Below are positions 25,732 through 33,706 of a stretch of DNA of 64,000 bases, piece after piece (within the stretch, counting starts at the first letter, position 1; each line of letters opens with the position of its first letter). This stretch comes from CAVRXQ01 sp963838845. Its GTDB lineage: Bacteria > Actinomycetota > Acidimicrobiia > Acidimicrobiales > Bog-793. The translations under genes were made by a program, and so were the position numbers. The stretch spans positions 620,001-684,000 of the forward strand of contig CAWISR010000003.1 in assembly GCA_963838845.1 (NCBI GenBank), in the 5' to 3' direction. The notes under the pieces were generated by a model, which was given only the letters and a program-made list of their open reading frames with translations, did not search any database and was not told where the DNA came from.

Positions 25732-27112
25732 TCAGAAGCGGGATCTCAAATCGCGAGTCCAAGCCTGCGCGCCGACCTGCACGGCATCCCATGGCGATCC
25801 GAGAGGCGGCGAATAGGACAAGTCGAGATCGCTCATCGTGTCGATGGTCATCGCATTGAATATCGCTGTGGCGGCGATGTCGATTCGCTTCGCGATCTCC
25901 GACCCGAGATGTCCGACCAGCTGGAGACCCAAGAGTCGACCGGACATGCGATCGCCCGTGTACCGCATCGCAATGCGCTGGCTCCCTGGGTAGTAGGCCT
26001 TGTGATCATCCGCTTCTGACGGCACCGTGAGGGGTTCGAAACCGGCCGCGATGGCCTCATGGTCGCGAAGGCCGGTTCGCGCCGCGACGATGTCGAAGAC
26101 CTTGACGACTTGAGTTCCAAGGCTCCCGGCGAACTCGCGTTGGCCGCCGAGGGCGTTCTCTCCGGCGACTCTTCCTTGTTTGTGCGCGGTCGTCCCGAGC
26201 GGCAGGTACGTATCGCCGAGCAGGCGGTGGTAGGTGATCGCGCAGTCGCCGGCCGCAAAGATCTCTGGAGCGTCCGTTCTCATCTGCCGATCGACGGCGA
26301 TCGCATTCTTTGCTCCAAGACCGATTCCCGCTGTCTGCGCCACTATCGTGTCGGGTCGGACGCCGACGACGACGAGAACCAAGTCGGCAAAGCGAGTGAC
26401 CGGACCCTCGCGTCTCGTAGCGTCAACGCGAAGCCGACCGGAGGAACTCGAGTCACCGCACAGCCGTATTGCAGAGGACCTCCACACCGTGGCGCTCAAG
26501 AGCGTCGTGAACGATCGCTCCGAGTTCGGGATCGACGGTCGGCAGGACCTCCGGAAGTTGCTCCATCTGCGTGACCGCGATACCGCGAGTCGTCAGTCCT
26601 TCGGCCATCTCCAACCCGATGTACCCGCCCCCAACGATGATCGCCGTATTCGGACCGGATTCGAGGGTCGCCATCAACTCAAACGTGTCTCCCATCGAAT
26701 GAAGGAGGTGCACGCCATCAGCGATTCCGAGCGCCTCGGAGCCGATGAGTCCGTCGATCGGAGGCCGAATCGACGCGGCTCCGGTGCCGATCACGAGCGA
26801 GTCGTAAGAGATCAGCTCGTTTTCGCCTTCCGGCCTGGCGAGCATGACTTTGTGGCTCGCGGCATCGATCTGTCGGGCGGTTGTATTCAGGCGAAGATTC
26901 ATTCCCGATGACTCGAGGTCGGTGATGGTGCGATGGGCGAGGTTCTGCCACCGCGGGACTTCTCCCGAGACGTAGTAAGGAATGCCGCAAATCGAGAAGT
27001 TCGGATAAGCATCGGCGACTGCGACAGTGACATCGCACGTCGGATCGAGTTCTCGGGCACGCAGCGCGGCGCTGATCCCCGCATCACTCCCACCGATGAC
27101 GACGAGGTGCAC
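25732..27112 (-). pseudogene. CoA-disulfide-reductase-like flavoprotein split by a frameshift
   Basis: Two frames make one pyridine nucleotide-disulfide oxidoreductase of about 460 residues. The first part (GTG 27112, AGGG ahead) has FAD motif VVIGGSDAGISAAL, active-site Cys in NFSICGIPYYVSGEV and the NAD motif IIVGGGYIGLEMAEGL. It then meets a stop after CNTAVR at about 26453. The second part resumes at SGRLRVDATRREG and includes DLVLVVVGVRPDT, EIFAAGDCA and the dimer domain ending YSPPLGSPWDAV. One extra base near 26455 explains the break. The single-Cys motif points to the CoA-disulfide reductase/NADH oxidase group. It sits 55 bp downstream of the aquaporin gene. Real inactivation or sequence error are both possible. 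Confidence 0.8.
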
Positions 27113-27167
27113 CGCTCGCCCTAGCTCGGTCCGCTGTCGGGGTGGTCGGGGCCTAAAGAAGTTCGAG

Positions 27168-27965
27168 TCATGGCCCGCTGGACCTCGGCTCGTTGTTCGC
27201 GCCTTGCTCCGACGTCGCGGCGCCGTTCCCGTCCGGCGAGGGCACCGAGGCCCACCGACTTGCGCCGTGCGGCACAACCACCTTTTCTGCCTCAGCAGAT
27301 GTGACGTGCGGGTAGAGGATCTTGATGATCACGACGCCAACGACGCCGCCCAGGATCTCGGCGCCGACGTAGGCCGGAACCGATGACGGTGCAATGCCAG
27401 CGAAGGTGTTCGAGAACATCCGCCCGACTGCGATGGCGGGATTCGCAAAGCTCGTTGAGCTCGTGAAGAAATACGCCCCACCGATGTACGCGCCGACCGC
27501 CGCGGGCGCGGCCGATGCACGGTTTGTCCTTGCGAGAGCGAAGATGACCAGCAGAAGCCCGACGGTCGCGACTATCTCTGCCAGGAAGTGTGCGGCGGAG
27601 GCGCGATGTTTGGTGGACAGATTCACCGCGGGTAGAGAGAACATGAGGTTGGCGATGATTGCGCCGACTGTGCATCCGCCGACCTGAGCGGGAACGTACG
27701 ACGAGGCGTCAGCCCAGCTCAGTCCGCCGAAGGCGGCGTCGACCAAGGACACGACCGGATTGAAGTGTCCTCCAGACACCGGACCGAACATCACGATGAT
27801 CGCAAACAGTCCGACGGCGGTCGCAGCAGCATTCTCGAAAAGCTCAATCCCGATACCGCCGGGCGAGAGACGCTGTGCCGCGATTCCGGAACCGATCACC
27901 ACTATCGCGAGAAACGCCGACCCGAGAAACTCCGCGAAGAGCCGGCGTCCGAGGTCTTTAGACAT
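27168..27965 (-). CDS. MIP-family channel (arsenic-type aquaglyceroporin)
   Basis: A 265-residue six-helix channel protein. The two half-helix boxes are GHFNPVVS (first NPA changed to NPV) and FANPAIAVGR (second NPA intact). This combination is common in the AqpS-like proteins found beside ars genes, which pass undissociated arsenite. The ATG at 27965 begins MSKDLGRRLFAEFLGS; the longer upstream frame is not family-like. It is divergent from arsR with shared operator sequence between them, and upstream of the flavoprotein. Arsenite export is inferred from the arsR context; water or glycerol is possible. Confidence 0.87.
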   Translation of the reverse strand: MSKDLGRRLFAEFLGSAFLAIVVIGSGIAAQRLSPGGIGIELFENAAATAVGLFAIIVMFGPVSGGHFNPVVSLVDAAFGGLSWADASSYVPAQVGGCTVGAIIANLMFSLPAVNLSTKHRASAAHFLAEIVATVGLLLVIFALARTNRASAAPAAVGAYIGGAYFFTSSTSFANPAIAVGRMFSNTFAGIAPSSVPAYVGAEILGGVVGVVIIKILYPHVTSAEAEKVVVPHGASRWASVPSPDGNGAATSEQGANNEPRSSGP

Positions 27966-28058
27966 CGAACTCAGCGGCAGCGAGGAGTGGGAGCTCCGAG
28001 TTCGTCGAGTCAAGCGATTTGGATATGAACATCCGAACACACCCCGGTAGATTTACCG

Positions 28059-28098
28059 TCATCGATAAGCTTTTCCCATACATCGATCTCTGTCAATG
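28059..28098. promoter_or_regulatory. ArsR-like operator in the arsR/aquaporin divergon
   Basis: Two CATCGAT repeats lie 21 bases apart. The second is part of ACATCGAT-N5-TCAATG, the same pattern as at the pstS promoter. On the minus strand TTGACA with AAAGCT 17 bases on could serve the aquaporin operon. The site overlaps the arsR start, fitting autoregulation. Confidence 0.65.
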
Positions 28099-28461
28099 CG
28101 TGAAGACATCGTGAGGGCTGCAGCCAGCGCCAAGCTGTCCGTAACCGGCGACGACATTTGCCGCGCGTCGCTCACCGAAGCGCCGCTTTCTGAGCTGGAC
28201 GCGAACGACCTCGCGGCGGTCTTAGCCGCAATCTCCGACCCCGTCCGACTTCGCCTGCTCTCGATCGTCGCGAGCAAAGAGGAAGTGTGCAGCTGCGACC
28301 TCGAGCTACCGCTGGAACGCAGTCAGCCGACCATCTCGCACCACACGAGGGTCCTTTCCGAAGCTGGGCTGATCACCGCGGAAAAGCGTGGCCGATGGAC
28401 CTGGTGGCGAATCGACCCGGAACGCCTCGGCGCGGTACGACGTGCGCTTGGTGGTGCATAG
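28096..28461 (+). CDS. arsR: ArsR-family metalloregulator
   Basis: This 121-residue ArsR/SmtB repressor has a winged helix with ISDPVRLRLLSIVASKEEVCSCDLELPLERSQPTISHHTRVLSEAGLI and the wing KRGRWTWWRID. The CSC pair in the recognition-domain start matches the ELCVCDL arsenite site of classic ArsR. A further Cys at about residue 22 (GDDIC) could be the third ligand. It is divergent from the MIP channel, with operators in the gap. It probably derepresses the channel operon and, by the shared operator, the pstS 2.5 kb away. No arsC, arsB or acr3 is in the island. Confidence 0.9.
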   Translation: MREDIVRAAASAKLSVTGDDICRASLTEAPLSELDANDLAAVLAAISDPVRLRLLSIVASKEEVCSCDLELPLERSQPTISHHTRVLSEAGLITAEKRGRWTWWRIDPERLGAVRRALGGA

Positions 28462-28566
28462 CGGCGCATCAGCGAAGGGGCGGGTGCCTGCGAGTCAGAA
28501 ATTCAGCAGCAATGCCACACTGAGTGCATGAAAATTAACCCCAAAATGCCATCTGAACTGCGAGTT

Positions 28567-28613
28567 CAGCGCGCTCGGAGGGACTCGAACCCCCAACCTT
28601 CTGATCCGTAGTC
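28567..28613 (-). repeat. tRNA-Arg 3' fragment, middle attachment site
   Basis: This exact 47-bp copy of the sequence at 35236-35282 ends at the anticodon loop of tRNA-Arg(ACG). It marks the left end of the integrase-bearing element and the right end of the ars island. Confidence 0.9.
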
Positions 28614-28721
28614 ACTGCATCAGGAGTTTGTCCGCGCGTGTCCGCGCGCATACGTGGGCATCTAGCTGCGCGTCTTCCTATCCGGGAGCTTGTCTGGGCG
28701 CGTCGTGAGTCCTATTCCGCC

Positions 28722-28748
28722 GTGACCCTCGTGACCATCTTGTGACCA
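28722..28748 (+). promoter_or_regulatory. GTGACC direct repeats, possible integrase arm sites (left)
   Basis: GTGACC occurs three times at 9- and 11-base steps, about 110 bp inside the left att repeat. The right end of the element has the same motif at an 11-base step. Confidence 0.45.
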
Positions 28749-28939
28749 TGGCGGACCCCCCCGGGGGGGTTGAGCAAACGAAGCGCCGGGACTGGTGGGA
28801 GGCTTCGTAAGTGGCAAACCCCCACTCCATGTCCGACGGGAAGACGATGATGGTGCCCATCGCGTACGTCACCAACGAGATTGGGCACAGCCCCTTCCCC
28901 GAGAGCGCCCGAAGGTAGCCAACGACGTGAGAGGTTGAA

Positions 28940-29533
28940 ATGCCCAAACGGGTGAACGGATTTCAATACGCTCTCGGGCAGATCGGAAGTGGAAGCGCCA
29001 GATCGAAGTCGGTAGCGATGCTTCTGGACGAACACGACTTGCCCACCGGCGAGTGGTTAGTGCTGGACGAGCTGAGCTGGCGTGCTGGAACGATCGCTTG
29101 GTTCAGCGCAGAATCGCGGCGCGCTCGACGTGCCGGAGGTTTCACTGCGTTCCGCTCCTTTCAAGACATCTCGACTCCTAAATGGGTCCATGTGTCTGTG
29201 GCACCGGCCGCATCGACCGCCGACGCTGTGTCCCTGGTGCCGAGGATGCAGGAACGTGGTCTACGAAATCGCCAGTCGATCTCGACGGTTACTGAGGAGC
29301 GACGGGTTGAAGACATGCTGATTCCTGACGTACCAAACGCCTGGATTTACGAGTACCACGTCACAACCCCGAGCGGTCCAGGGGTTGCGAGATACGTATC
29401 AGGCAACATCGACAAGATTGTGTTTGGCGTGGGGTGGTCAGCGCCGTGTCGTGATGACTGCTCGTGGGATGAGGTTCTCTCCATCGCCACAGCACAGGCT
29501 TTCAAGATTCAAAGAGTGAGTGCAGCGCAATGA
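28940..29533 (+). CDS. Uncharacterised element-borne protein
   Basis: This 197-residue protein, apparently soluble, has no signal or membrane segment. It begins MPKRVNGFQYALGQIGSGSARSKSV and has mixed composition, with ISTPKWVHVSVAPA and WIYEYHVTTPSGPG in the middle. It ends in a CRDDCSWDEVLSIA segment. It is the first gene inside the left end of the element and precedes another orphan by 75 bp on the same strand, so they may be one cargo unit. I recognise no family. Base composition is visibly less GC-rich than the chromosome. Confidence 0.6.
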   Translation: MPKRVNGFQYALGQIGSGSARSKSVAMLLDEHDLPTGEWLVLDELSWRAGTIAWFSAESRRARRAGGFTAFRSFQDISTPKWVHVSVAPAASTADAVSLVPRMQERGLRNRQSISTVTEERRVEDMLIPDVPNAWIYEYHVTTPSGPGVARYVSGNIDKIVFGVGWSAPCRDDCSWDEVLSIATAQAFKIQRVSAAQ

Positions 29534-29608
29534 TGCACGCAGATGACGACCCACGTTGGAAATGGGTTGCACACTTGCGCCGAGACGTTCCGCGTAGCGT
29601 GAAACCCA

Positions 29609-30407
29609 ATGAGTGCTTTGGACGGAGTAAGGCAAAAGATCGAGAGGGCAGAGTCCGAGGTAGCCGACCTCGATAGAGCCATAAGCGAGCGAATGTCCCC
29701 CGAACGTCACCACTTCACGTTCGAGTTCGATTCGCAAATGGGCAAGCACGCGTACTACGTCCATGGGGTGCCGATCATTGAACCGGACTGGCGACTCTTG
29801 CTCGGCGAAATCCTCTTCAATCTTCGTTCGGCGCTGGACCACTTGGCTTGCCAGCTCGTCATCTTGGGGGGAAAGAAGCCGTGCGATCAGACCTACTTTC
29901 CCGTTCGTGCAACTCCATTCGACAAAAGAGGAGCGCTGGTCGGAGCCGAGTTGGTCCCTCCAATCAGCCATCAGGGGATCGCCAAGCTGATCGAAGAATG
30001 CCAGCCGTACAGAGGAGTACAGGGGGAACTCCATCCCTTCAATCTGAGTCCTCTGTGGCAACTCCACCGACTGAACATCATCGACAAACATCGACTTTTG
30101 CTCGTTGTTGCCGCGGTTGCCGACCCCGGCCGCATGTGGTGGGGGTGGAGCGACGCTTGGGGTCCTTCGCCTGACGGTCCAGATCAATGTGGCCCCGCTG
30201 AAAGACAACTCGCCAGTGGCGTGGTTCGACTTCCACGGAGCAGCACCGCCCGATGACTTCGACCCGCACCCATCCATTCAGGTGGCGCTTTATGAGGCCG
30301 AGTTCCCGCAACTCGTGCAACACCCCGTCGCAAAGGTGCTCGAAACCTTTTGTTGGTGGGTGCGGTGGACGATCTTGGAATGGAAGTTTGTGCCCTTGTT
30401 CCCCTGA
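29609..30407 (+). pseudogene. Uncharacterised NLRSALDHLA-motif protein with a frameshift
   Basis: The first frame (ATG 29609) encodes an N-terminal coiled segment (GVRQKIERAESEVADLDRAI), then FEFDSQMGKHAYYVHG and the helical motif ILFNLRSALDHLACQLV. It continues to a WQLHRLNIIDKHRLLLVVA block near 30110. The rest (LGVLRLTVQINVAPLKDN ... PHPSIQVALYE) is in the +1 frame and ends at 30407. The switch coincides with a GGTGGGGGTGG tract near 30138, where one G too many would explain it. Proteins with this NLRSALDHLA motif are common and uncharacterised; the helical pattern loosely recalls HEPN folds, but I see no clear RX4-6H site. Confidence 0.65.
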
Positions 30408-30642
30408 CCGAGAACTACCCCAAAGTCCGCGCAGTTGCAGGAAGTAGGCGCGCCAGCTTCGCTCGCAAGCGCGAATGAAGCAGTCGTGTTGCATAACTTT
30501 CGCGTAGGTCAATGCTCCAAGAACTCGTACGGTTTCTTACACGTCTACCCAATACGTGACGAGGAAACCGAATGCGAGGGGTACTGGGTGTACCTCCAAG
30601 AAGCTGCGCGCCGAAGGCGTTTGCCAGTCGAAGGGTCGGTCA

Positions 30643-31290
30643 TTAGCACGGGCAGTAACAGTCCCCTTCGGTGAAATAGGGCTTGGGCGAGTAGTCGTGC
30701 CCATGGGTCGGGCAGTAAGGGGGAGCGGTAGCGACGATCTCGCCGTCCTCGGTGACTTCGCAAAGATCGGGTGTAAAAACCTCCTCATACCTGAGAGACC
30801 TGGACTGGGGTCCGTTTTCCGGGACCCAGTGACCCTCTTCGAGCACCCGGTCATCGGGGGTCCCAGCACCCGTTTGTGGGGTGTTTGCACTCTGTTCCGA
30901 ATCCGACGCGCCCGCGTTCGTTGTGTATGAGGATTTCGACCGGCTCCTGCTCCTCGGCGCGCCGAGAACGGCCAGTGAAGGCGAGCGACCTCTTGCGCGG
31001 TTGTAGATGACGCGGACAACGGCCTTCTGATTTCCTTCGCGTTCGATCGCAACGAGTCCGCGCTTTCTTAGGTGCTCCGCGTGTTTCGCTACCTTGTCCG
31101 CCTTCCATCCGAGGGCGTCTGCGATCGCCCGGTATCCCGCCGCGGGACGGCCGTTTTTTCCTTGTTCGGCATCGCAGAGCGCGAACAGGCGCACGCACGG
31201 GTCGTCAAGGTCGGACTCGATGATCTCCCTCGGGAGTTGAGCGAACTCGCGCCCGGTGCGCTTGGCACGAGCCTGAGGGGTCAGCCCCAT
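30643..31290 (-). CDS. Winged-helix element protein with Cys/His-rich tail
   Basis: This 215-residue protein has an N-terminal replication-initiator-like or regulatory winged helix: YRAIADALGWKADKVAKHAEHLRKRGLVAIERE, then a basic beta-wing (AVVRVIYNR). A low-complexity Ser/Arg linker leads to a C-terminal tail CPTHGHDYSP ... GDCYCPC, which could bind one zinc. Its start overlaps the excisionase-like gene end by 10 bp, so the two and the XRE gene form one minus-strand operon. The domain class is common in actinobacterial integrative elements; the exact job is unknown. Confidence 0.72.
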   Translation of the reverse strand: MGLTPQARAKRTGREFAQLPREIIESDLDDPCVRLFALCDAEQGKNGRPAAGYRAIADALGWKADKVAKHAEHLRKRGLVAIEREGNQKAVVRVIYNRARGRSPSLAVLGAPRSRSRSKSSYTTNAGASDSEQSANTPQTGAGTPDDRVLEEGHWVPENGPQSRSLRYEEVFTPDLCEVTEDGEIVATAPPYCPTHGHDYSPKPYFTEGDCYCPC

Positions 31291-31508
31291 TGCTCATCCA
31301 TTACGAGCAGCCGTTTCACCGCTGCGGTGGGGATGATCTTGCGAGTGCCGACGGAGATGACAGGCAGCTCTATTTCCTGACGCCTAAGTGCATTCCGAAG
31401 TGCCGTCTCTCCAACGCCAAGGACCTTGGCGGTCTGCGGCAGAGTCAGGGTGGGACGTTGAAGGAGGTCTGAGACCTCCGGGATCGTCGCCTCTTGAAGC
31501 TGCTTCAT
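31281..31508 (-). CDS. Excisionase-like helix-turn-helix protein
   Basis: This 75-residue DNA-binding protein has LTLPQTAKVLGVGETALRNALRRQEIELPVISVGTRKIIPTAAVKRLL, the MerR-like winged HTH of excisionase (Xis/AlpA) family proteins. In integrative elements such proteins bend att DNA and bias the integrase toward excision. It overlaps the XRE gene upstream by 4 bp and the winged-helix gene downstream by 10 bp. The integrase itself is on the other strand. Confidence 0.78.
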   Translation of the reverse strand: MKQLQEATIPEVSDLLQRPTLTLPQTAKVLGVGETALRNALRRQEIELPVISVGTRKIIPTAAVKRLLVMDEQWG

Positions 31509-31780
31509 TTCGCCTCTTTCCGAGGCGTTGCATCACCCCCTTGTTCCATCGCGCGAAGAGCCTCGTCCCAGCGGATGAGGGTGCTTTCCCGTCCGACGGA
31601 AGCCCCGGTTTCGATGCGGCTACCGGTGGACTGAGTGACCCCAGCGCGAGCAGCGACCCCTTGGATCGTCACTCCGGCACGGATGCGACGGAGGCGGAGC
31701 CGTCCGCTCGCCCCGTGCTCCCGGAGCTGTTTCACCCTCTGTCCTTTTGTTTGTGGATAACTACACGCCTGTTTTTTCAT
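31505..31780 (-). CDS. XRE-family repressor-like regulator
   Basis: This protein of about 91 residues has a helix-turn-helix of the XRE type: LRLRRIRAGVTIQGVAARAGVTQSTGSRIETGASVGRESTLIRWDEAL. The ATG at 31780 begins MKKQACSYPQTKGQ; a longer upstream frame would cross the operator-like repeat. It is the first gene of the leftward operon and divergent from the integrase operon. Inverted repeats lie in the gap, so it probably acts as the lysogeny-type switch of the element. Confidence 0.75.
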   Translation of the reverse strand: MKKQACSYPQTKGQRVKQLREHGASGRLRLRRIRAGVTIQGVAARAGVTQSTGSRIETGASVGRESTLIRWDEALRAMEQGGDATPRKEAK

Positions 31781-31794
31781 AGTTGAAGTGTACG

Positions 31795-31893
31795 AAATAC
31801 AACTCTCAGGAAGTAGAAACACACCTCGATAGGTCAATGAGCTGGTGGTGTTGTCGTAGTAGTTACTACTACGGACACAAAAGAGTTGTATTT
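31795..31893. promoter_or_regulatory. Divergent control region of the element with paired operators
   Basis: AAATACAACTCT (31795-31806) and its exact complement AGAGTTGTATTT (31882-31893) flank the gap. Each lies just upstream of a start: the XRE gene at 31780 and the integrase operon at 31908. Between them CGTAGTAGT-T-ACTACTACG is a perfect 19-bp palindrome (31855-31873). Confidence 0.72.
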
Positions 31894-31907
31894 GCTATCC
31901 TCTGCCC

Positions 31908-32498
31908 ATGCCGCTGCCGTCCGGTGCGAGAGCCTGGGTCACGAGGGACGGGGACGCCCAATACCTGCCCGCACGGGGGATCGTCCTGCCGCTTCGGATC
32001 GAAGCGCGGTTGGAGCACCGGGGCCTTCTCGTGACGGCGCAGATCGAAGTTGAGCGGGGACGCCCGGTCGTCAAGTCCGTTTTGGTCGAAGGCCGCGGAC
32101 AGGGCGACGGGCTGCAAACCCGTGATTTGAGGGAAGTGCCGCTCCGCGCGCTGGTCGCACATGCGATAGAGACCGTCGCCATGCCAGCCCGGTTGGTGAA
32201 TGGTCGGCTCGTGATCGAAGCCTTTGGTTCTCCCGAAGACACGAGCGCGCATCAAGCGAACCCGACGAAGAGGCGTCCGCGAGTGGACAGGGACACCCTC
32301 ATGCGTGTCGCGGAGCGGTATCGCGCGGCGTTGGCCGCAGGCGATCCAAAGCCCCGCGTGACGGTCGGGGCAGCGATGGGGATGTCAAGCGGCCAGGTGC
32401 GCACTCTGCTCCGGCGAGCGCGGGACATGGGAGTGCTCGGGAAGGCGGAATGGGGTCGAGCAGGTGAGTTGACCGAAGAGGAGGAAGACGAGAAATGA
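31908..32498 (+). CDS. Element protein preceding the integrase
   Basis: This 196-residue protein has an N-terminal half rich in beta-strand with GARAWVTRDGDAQYLPARGIVLPL and VERGRPVVKSVLVEGRGQGDGL. Its C-terminal half is helical and HTH-like (RVTVGAAMGMSSGQVRTLLRRARDMGVL), ending in an acidic ELTEEEEDEK tail. Proteins of this layout commonly precede the integrase in actinobacterial integrative elements; the function is not known to me. Its stop overlaps the integrase start (ATGA), so they are translationally coupled. Confidence 0.7.
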   Translation: MPLPSGARAWVTRDGDAQYLPARGIVLPLRIEARLEHRGLLVTAQIEVERGRPVVKSVLVEGRGQGDGLQTRDLREVPLRALVAHAIETVAMPARLVNGRLVIEAFGSPEDTSAHQANPTKRRPRVDRDTLMRVAERYRAALAAGDPKPRVTVGAAMGMSSGQVRTLLRRARDMGVLGKAEWGRAGELTEEEEDEK

Positions 32499-33640
32499 AG
32501 GAAGGCTCAATCGAGCAGCGGCACGGGAAGAGCTGCACTGGGACGGGACGTTGCAGGTGCTCGTGGGCGTATCGCGTCGATCTGCCTGTCGGTATCGACG
32601 GCAAGCGGCGTCAACTTCGCAAGGGCGGATTCCGCACGAAGACAGAGGTACAAGAGGCACGCGCGGAGGCACAGCGGAGGATCGTTAGTGGGGAGCTTCT
32701 CGGCCAGTCTCCAACCGTTGAGAGTTTTCTGACGACTTGGCTCGACTTCAAGGCTGAGACGCGTAAGACCGCGACAGCTAATCAATACCGGGACATCGTT
32801 ACGAGGTTCTTGATACCTAACCTCGGTCGTATGAAGCTCGCGGACTTGCGTGCGGATCACGTCGAGCAGATGCTCGCCGCGATGTCAGACGAAGGCCGCG
32901 GGGACCGGACGCGGCGTCTCACGCTCGCTGTGCTGTCCAGTGCCCTTGGAACGGCCATGAAACGCCGCCTGATCCCGTGGAACGTATGCGGCCAAGTTGA
33001 GCTTGCGCCGGGGCATAAGGAACCTCGGAAAGTTTGGGACGAGGAGGAGACGCGTCGGTTCCTTCGGTACGTCCGCGACGATCGGTTGTACGCCCTCTGG
33101 CGCTTGTATGCCCTCGCTGGGCTGCGCCGCGGCGAGGCGCTGGCATTGGATTGGTCCAATGTTGATCTTGACGGAGGGACACTCACGGTTCGCCGCACAC
33201 TTAGCGAGACCGGTGGTCGGATGGAATGGGGCACTCCAAAGTCGCAGAACAGTGTTCGCACGATCCCGATCGACCTGGACACCGTTGCCGCGCTTCGCAG
33301 TCATCGCGCTCGTCAGGCCGAAGAGAAGCTCGCCCTCGGCGCGGGTTATTCAGATCATGACCTCGTATTCGCACGCGAGGACGGTGCACCGATTTGGCCG
33401 GGGAAGATCAGCAAGCGGTTTCACGCGTTGAGGGGCGGGGTGGAGCTGCCGAAGATTCGCCTCCACGACCTTCGCCACGTTGCCGCGAGTCTCATGCTTG
33501 GGAGCGGAGTGGACTTGAAGACCACGAGCGCCAATCTCGGCCACTCAGGAATCTCGGTCACCGCCGACCTCTACGCGCATGTGCTTCCGTCGGTGGCCAG
33601 GGAAGCGGCGGAGAGCGTCGCCGCATTGGTCCGCTTCTGA
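32495..33640 (+). CDS. int: Tyrosine-family site-specific integrase
   Basis: This 381-residue integrase has an N-terminal arm-binding region with CSWAYRVDLPVGIDGKRRQLRKGGFRTKTEV and a core-binding SAM-like domain near VESFLTTWLDFKAETRKTATANQYRDIV. The catalytic residues are Arg in LAGLRRGEALALDW (about 209), HDLRH (about 323), GH in ANLGHSGI and the nucleophile Tyr in TADLYAHV (about 359). All are intact, so it should be active. Its expected target is the anticodon-loop region of tRNA-Arg(ACG), where the 47-bp repeats begin. The same enzyme may mobilise the neighbouring ars island. Confidence 0.93.
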   Translation: MKEGSIEQRHGKSCTGTGRCRCSWAYRVDLPVGIDGKRRQLRKGGFRTKTEVQEARAEAQRRIVSGELLGQSPTVESFLTTWLDFKAETRKTATANQYRDIVTRFLIPNLGRMKLADLRADHVEQMLAAMSDEGRGDRTRRLTLAVLSSALGTAMKRRLIPWNVCGQVELAPGHKEPRKVWDEEETRRFLRYVRDDRLYALWRLYALAGLRRGEALALDWSNVDLDGGTLTVRRTLSETGGRMEWGTPKSQNSVRTIPIDLDTVAALRSHRARQAEEKLALGAGYSDHDLVFAREDGAPIWPGKISKRFHALRGGVELPKIRLHDLRHVAASLMLGSGVDLKTTSANLGHSGISVTADLYAHVLPSVAREAAESVAALVRF

Positions 33641-33706
33641 GAGGTTGCGAGGAGCGCCGGTTTGGCACTCGAATCGGCGTTCGGGCGAACCCGGCGACGG
33701 CCTTCG

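Larger units (their letters stand above)
24183..28613. mobile_element. Cis-mobilizable-type island with arsR, aquaporin, flavoprotein and pstS
   Basis: About 4.4 kb is bounded by two 47-bp direct repeats of the tRNA-Arg 3' end. It has no integrase, and it abuts an integrase-bearing element that shares the middle repeat. This is the arrangement of a cis-mobilizable element (CIME) in accretion with an integrative element. Cargo: PstS, FAD oxidoreductase, MIP channel and ArsR. Mobility is inferred from the repeats only. Confidence 0.65.
28462..28939. other. Attachment-site region without genes
   Basis: The gap holds the middle tRNA-Arg repeat (28567-28613), GTGACC repeats (28722-28748) and a C-run/G-run palindrome CCCCCCGGGGGGG at about 28757. 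No credible gene is seen. Confidence 0.6.

Noticed and set aside
28567..28640. A possible third tRNA-Arg
   Set aside because: The sequence past the anticodon loop does not form D or acceptor arms; att fragment only.
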